Source: Trichuris trichiura
Taxonomy: Eukaryota; Nematoda; Enoplea; Trichinellida; Trichuridae
NCBI GenBank assembly: GCA_037903355.1
Contig: JBAJFE010000008.1
Location: 186,001 to 250,000, forward strand
Reading direction: 5' to 3'
Length of the DNA stretch: 64,000 bases
Shown: positions 61,483 to 64,000 of the stretch, in pieces
Position numbering within the stretch: the stretch's first letter is position 1
Layout of the letters: each line of letters starts with the position of its first letter
Made by a program: the position numbers and the translations under genes
Notes under the pieces: generated by a model
The model's input: the letters and a program-made list of their open reading frames with translations, nothing else
Databases searched by the model: none
Told to the model about the DNA's origin: nothing

Positions 61483-62840
61483 TAAGTGCTCCTATAATTA
61501 CCTTTTCAATTGGGAGGGAAAAAAGAGGAAAAAAAACCTCATAATTACCATCGCCCCATTCTGGGCCCACTTTGGGCATTTTACTACTGAAGACTATATA
61601 AGCTACTAAGTACAATCATTTTTTCTAAAATTGCGGACCTTACTTGCGGATATGCCGGCAAGGAATTTCATTGATGCGTTTTCTCAATGGAAAAGCGTTC
61701 GTAGCACTTTTATATCCCATTCTTAAGTTCAATGGGCTTCAAGAAGCCGCGCATAGGCTGTAAAGGCCGTATTTTGTTGCATTTAAAAAAAAGTGCTTTT
61801 CCAAAACGAGCAAATCCCATTTCGTTACGCGCCGGACGAACGGGGCCCTAAGTACGTTAAGCCGGTTGGAAGGTGGCGCGCGCGGGCCGTCAGCTCATTA
61901 TTATTCATTAAGAATAAATAACAATATAGGCCGTGTTGTTGACCGACTGGAAGCGTATGAAGCTGTACTTTTTGCCCTTAAATGACTAACCGCTTCGCAA
62001 CTTGATAAGCGACCAATGAATCGCAGCCAACGCCAAAATAGGAAGCAAAAAAAACGCTGTGATCTGCAAAGTGTTTGAGCAAACTACACTCTCATATACT
62101 GGAGCCTACGCCAGTTTCGCTTTTGTACGCCGGGCGGACTGGTTGGGTTGGTGGAAGCCTAAAAGGGAAGAAGAGAGTTCGCGCGGGCTGCTCAACGAAG
62201 GTGAGCGAATAAAAAATGATGCGCAGGAACTATTAAGTTCTTGAACTTTAAACTTTACACACTAACTTTAAACTAGTAGATCGTTTTGCCGGATACGGTT
62301 GCAATAGTATTGTCGCGCTCAAACCCGAAGCAAGTTGGTTGTACAATCAGGTGCGTATGTCGCTGGCGGCTAAGCTGATCAGCTCCCTTTTTTTGCGGGT
62401 GTTGAACAGCTGACAGCCTAATTGCCTTGCGGTTTTATGGGCATATACATATATATATATGTTCAAATAATGTATATGCATAAAACAGTTGAGTAGGCAA
62501 GCAGCTACTCAATGAAAGACGCTGTTGCGATTCTTTACGCGCTCGTTGGCCTCCTTACGACCGAGTTGGCGTGATTCGTGATCCCACCTGACGATGATTG
62601 ACCATTGGGCACTAAAATATCAACATTGCGCTGCCGCCGCAGCCGCCGCATTGCTTGTGACGGCTTTAGTTACTTGTTTACCCCAATGGGCTCTCGCATA
62701 ACTTGTCCAACGTCGGTTAATCGTTATTGATGCTTTGTAGGCTAAAGAAGCTGTAGGCGCCGAACGAACGGGCGCCTCTCGGTGAGAAAAGACGGGATTT
62801 TTCCGACCATTTTCATTTTTTCCTGTTGCAACAACACGCT
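61483..62840. other. No recognisable gene
   Basis: Contains an AATAAA near 61,912 and a short (TA)n run near 62,450-62,460. ORFs such as 62,059-62,244 show no motif. The 5' region of the next gene lies at its right end. Confidence 0.4.
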
Positions 62841-63524
62841 ATGCTACAACTGCTAATGTTCATTCTGTTCAATGGTGTAACGACGGCCCACGCGCTCAAG
62901 CCGAACGTAACTTGTTGCAATGGAGGCAAACCGTTCGTCGAAACAAGCATATGGCAAGCCGATTGGAATGCCTTTAAGGAATTGGGCCCCGGCGGCGATC
63001 CAACGCAGAACTGTCGCATCTACGAGTTACGTATCTCCAATCAACTGATGACCAAACTGTTGAAACGAGGTGACGCCTTAATTTGCAAATGTCCTACGAA
63101 CCACTACGGTCCATCGTGCGAGCTTAGTCACCAAGCGTATACAATGGCTGGTGACGGTCAAAGCTTCAAGATGTTTTTGCTGCTTGCCGTCGTTCCGCTA
63201 ACTTTTGCTTTGCTGGCAGCGTTGGGCGGATTCCTTTGCCGCATGTGCTGTTGTCATATAATAGGCTTTGAATGCTTCAACATAAGCTGGCGTTTCGGCC
63301 GTAACAAAGATTCGGACAGAGTGGGCAACGATTTTGAACCTGTCAGTCGGGATACGCGCCAAGCGGCTCCCCGCGCTAATACGGAAGTGTACCATGCTTT
63401 GACGGGGCAACAACTGGTTCCGACAAGCCAAGAATACCTCCCAGACTCTGTCTACTGTGGACCACCTCCATCCTACGAGGCGGCTGTTCGACAATGTCAG
63501 TCGGCGGCCGTCCCTGAAAGATAA
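62841..63524 (+). CDS. Type I membrane protein with EGF-like half and PPSY motif
   Basis: A 227-residue single-exon protein, start ATG 62,841. Signal peptide 1-17 (MLQLLMFILFNGVTTAHA region), short ectodomain with Cys 25, 26, 58, 82, 84 and 93, the last three in CKCPTNHYGPSCE, which looks like the C-terminal half of an EGF module. One NVT glycosylation site at residue 22. Transmembrane helix 111-133 (MFLLLAVVPLTFALLAALGG), then a juxtamembrane Cys cluster CRMCCC, which may be palmitoylated. The tail ends with PPPSYEAA, a PPxY-type WW-binding motif used by Nedd4-family ligases. Architecture recalls Shisa/WBP1-type adaptors but sequence identity to them was not established. A poly(A) signal follows at 63,607. 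Confidence 0.75.
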   Translation: MLQLLMFILFNGVTTAHALKPNVTCCNGGKPFVETSIWQADWNAFKELGPGGDPTQNCRIYELRISNQLMTKLLKRGDALICKCPTNHYGPSCELSHQAYTMAGDGQSFKMFLLLAVVPLTFALLAALGGFLCRMCCCHIIGFECFNISWRFGRNKDSDRVGNDFEPVSRDTRQAAPRANTEVYHALTGQQLVPTSQEYLPDSVYCGPPPSYEAAVRQCQSAAVPER

Positions 63525-63606
63525 TATATCCCAAGAACACTATGGACCATCAAACGTGTTATCTGTTGAACCGCGGCCAACGTTAGCACTGTTTGTTGCA
63601 AATATC

Positions 63607-63612
63607 AATAAA
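63607..63612 (+). terminator. Poly(A) signal AATAAA
   Basis: AATAAA 83 nt after the stop of the type I membrane protein gene, followed by a T-rich tract. Confidence 0.75.
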
Positions 63613-63742
63613 CATTTTTTTCGCACTGACGTCCCTACAACATTTTCTATGCTTTTTTTAAAGAATAGCATTGTTGACTTGACGCAAACGTCGGTCGTAT
63701 GGAAATTTTGATTTTTTCAATACTTTGCAGCATCAGCCCGAT

Positions 63743-63874
63743 ATGACTAGGCAAAAGCCAAAAGAATCAATGTTGGTCGGATGGAAAGTTGAAACGCGTT
63801 TGCTGCGGAAACATTTTGAACTTCAATTGGCCGCCTATGACGCAGTAGTACACATTTGCTTGCAGTTGGAATAA
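63743..63874 (+). CDS. Possible gene start, 43-codon frame
   Basis: An ATG follows the acceptor-like ACTTTGCAG by 12 nt, the same arrangement seen before other starts in the window. The 43-residue frame (MTRQKPKESMLVGWKVETR...) ends at TAA and could instead be a spliced first exon of a gene running past the window end. No motif. Confidence 0.25.
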   Translation: MTRQKPKESMLVGWKVETRLLRKHFELQLAAYDAVVHICLQLE

Positions 63875-64000
63875 GCGCCCCTCCAACGACGGCTAAGCAA
63901 AGCAGCCGCCTAAAGGTAATATACTTTTTAGGGAATGACCACCTGACGGATATGGTAAGAGCGCGATTGAAGGCTGTTCCAGGAAGGCTCTTAATGCTTA

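Overview
This is a eukaryotic window, most likely from a nematode. Many introns are only about 40-70 nt, several start codons sit 3-20 nt after a splice-acceptor motif (as expected with spliced-leader trans-splicing), there is a secreted EB-module protein gene, and TTAGGC tracts occur inside the sequence. Short introns and moderate base composition would suit a Trichuris-like (clade I) worm, but that is inference. I rebuilt the gene models by hand from ORFs, GT-AG sites and reading phase; most of the small ORFs in the window are not genes.

Layout. 1-7.9 kb: no recognisable gene. 7.9-21.7 kb: a segmental duplication with two main copies offset by about 8,067 bp, containing 567-bp tandem units and decayed coding relics. 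23.6-25.25 kb (-): 3' part of a secreted cysteine-rich EB-module gene in which every exon is phase 1. 27.9-31.4 kb (-): CYB5R4/NCB5OR-like cytochrome b5 / CS / b5-reductase fusion. 31.4-41.2 kb: gene-poor, with dispersed short repeats and a hairpin. 41.8-43.6 kb (+): a transcription factor with two separate bZIP domains. 44.9-45.2 kb (-): 5' end of an unknown membrane protein gene. 46.5-47.8 kb: repeat elements including a perfect 93-bp-arm hairpin. 48.1-53.7 kb (-): exosome nuclease EXOSC10/Rrp6, complete, with one repeat-filled 2.46-kb intron. 53.9-55.8 kb (-): SLC17-family transporter, complete in 8 exons, ending 203 nt before the EXOSC10 start. 58.3-60.3 kb (-): two unidentified genes, one with a signal peptide. 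61.0-63.9 kb (+): an orphan exon, a type I membrane protein with a PPSY motif, and a possible gene start.

The genes do not form one pathway. EXOSC10 acts in nuclear RNA processing and decay, the b5-reductase in ER redox and lipid metabolism, SLC17 in anion transport, and the bZIP protein in transcription. The most unusual signals are the dual-bZIP factor, a family of near-perfect foldback hairpins sharing an ATTACGG...CCCGT end (one inside the EXOSC10 intron), and the mosaic segmental duplication.
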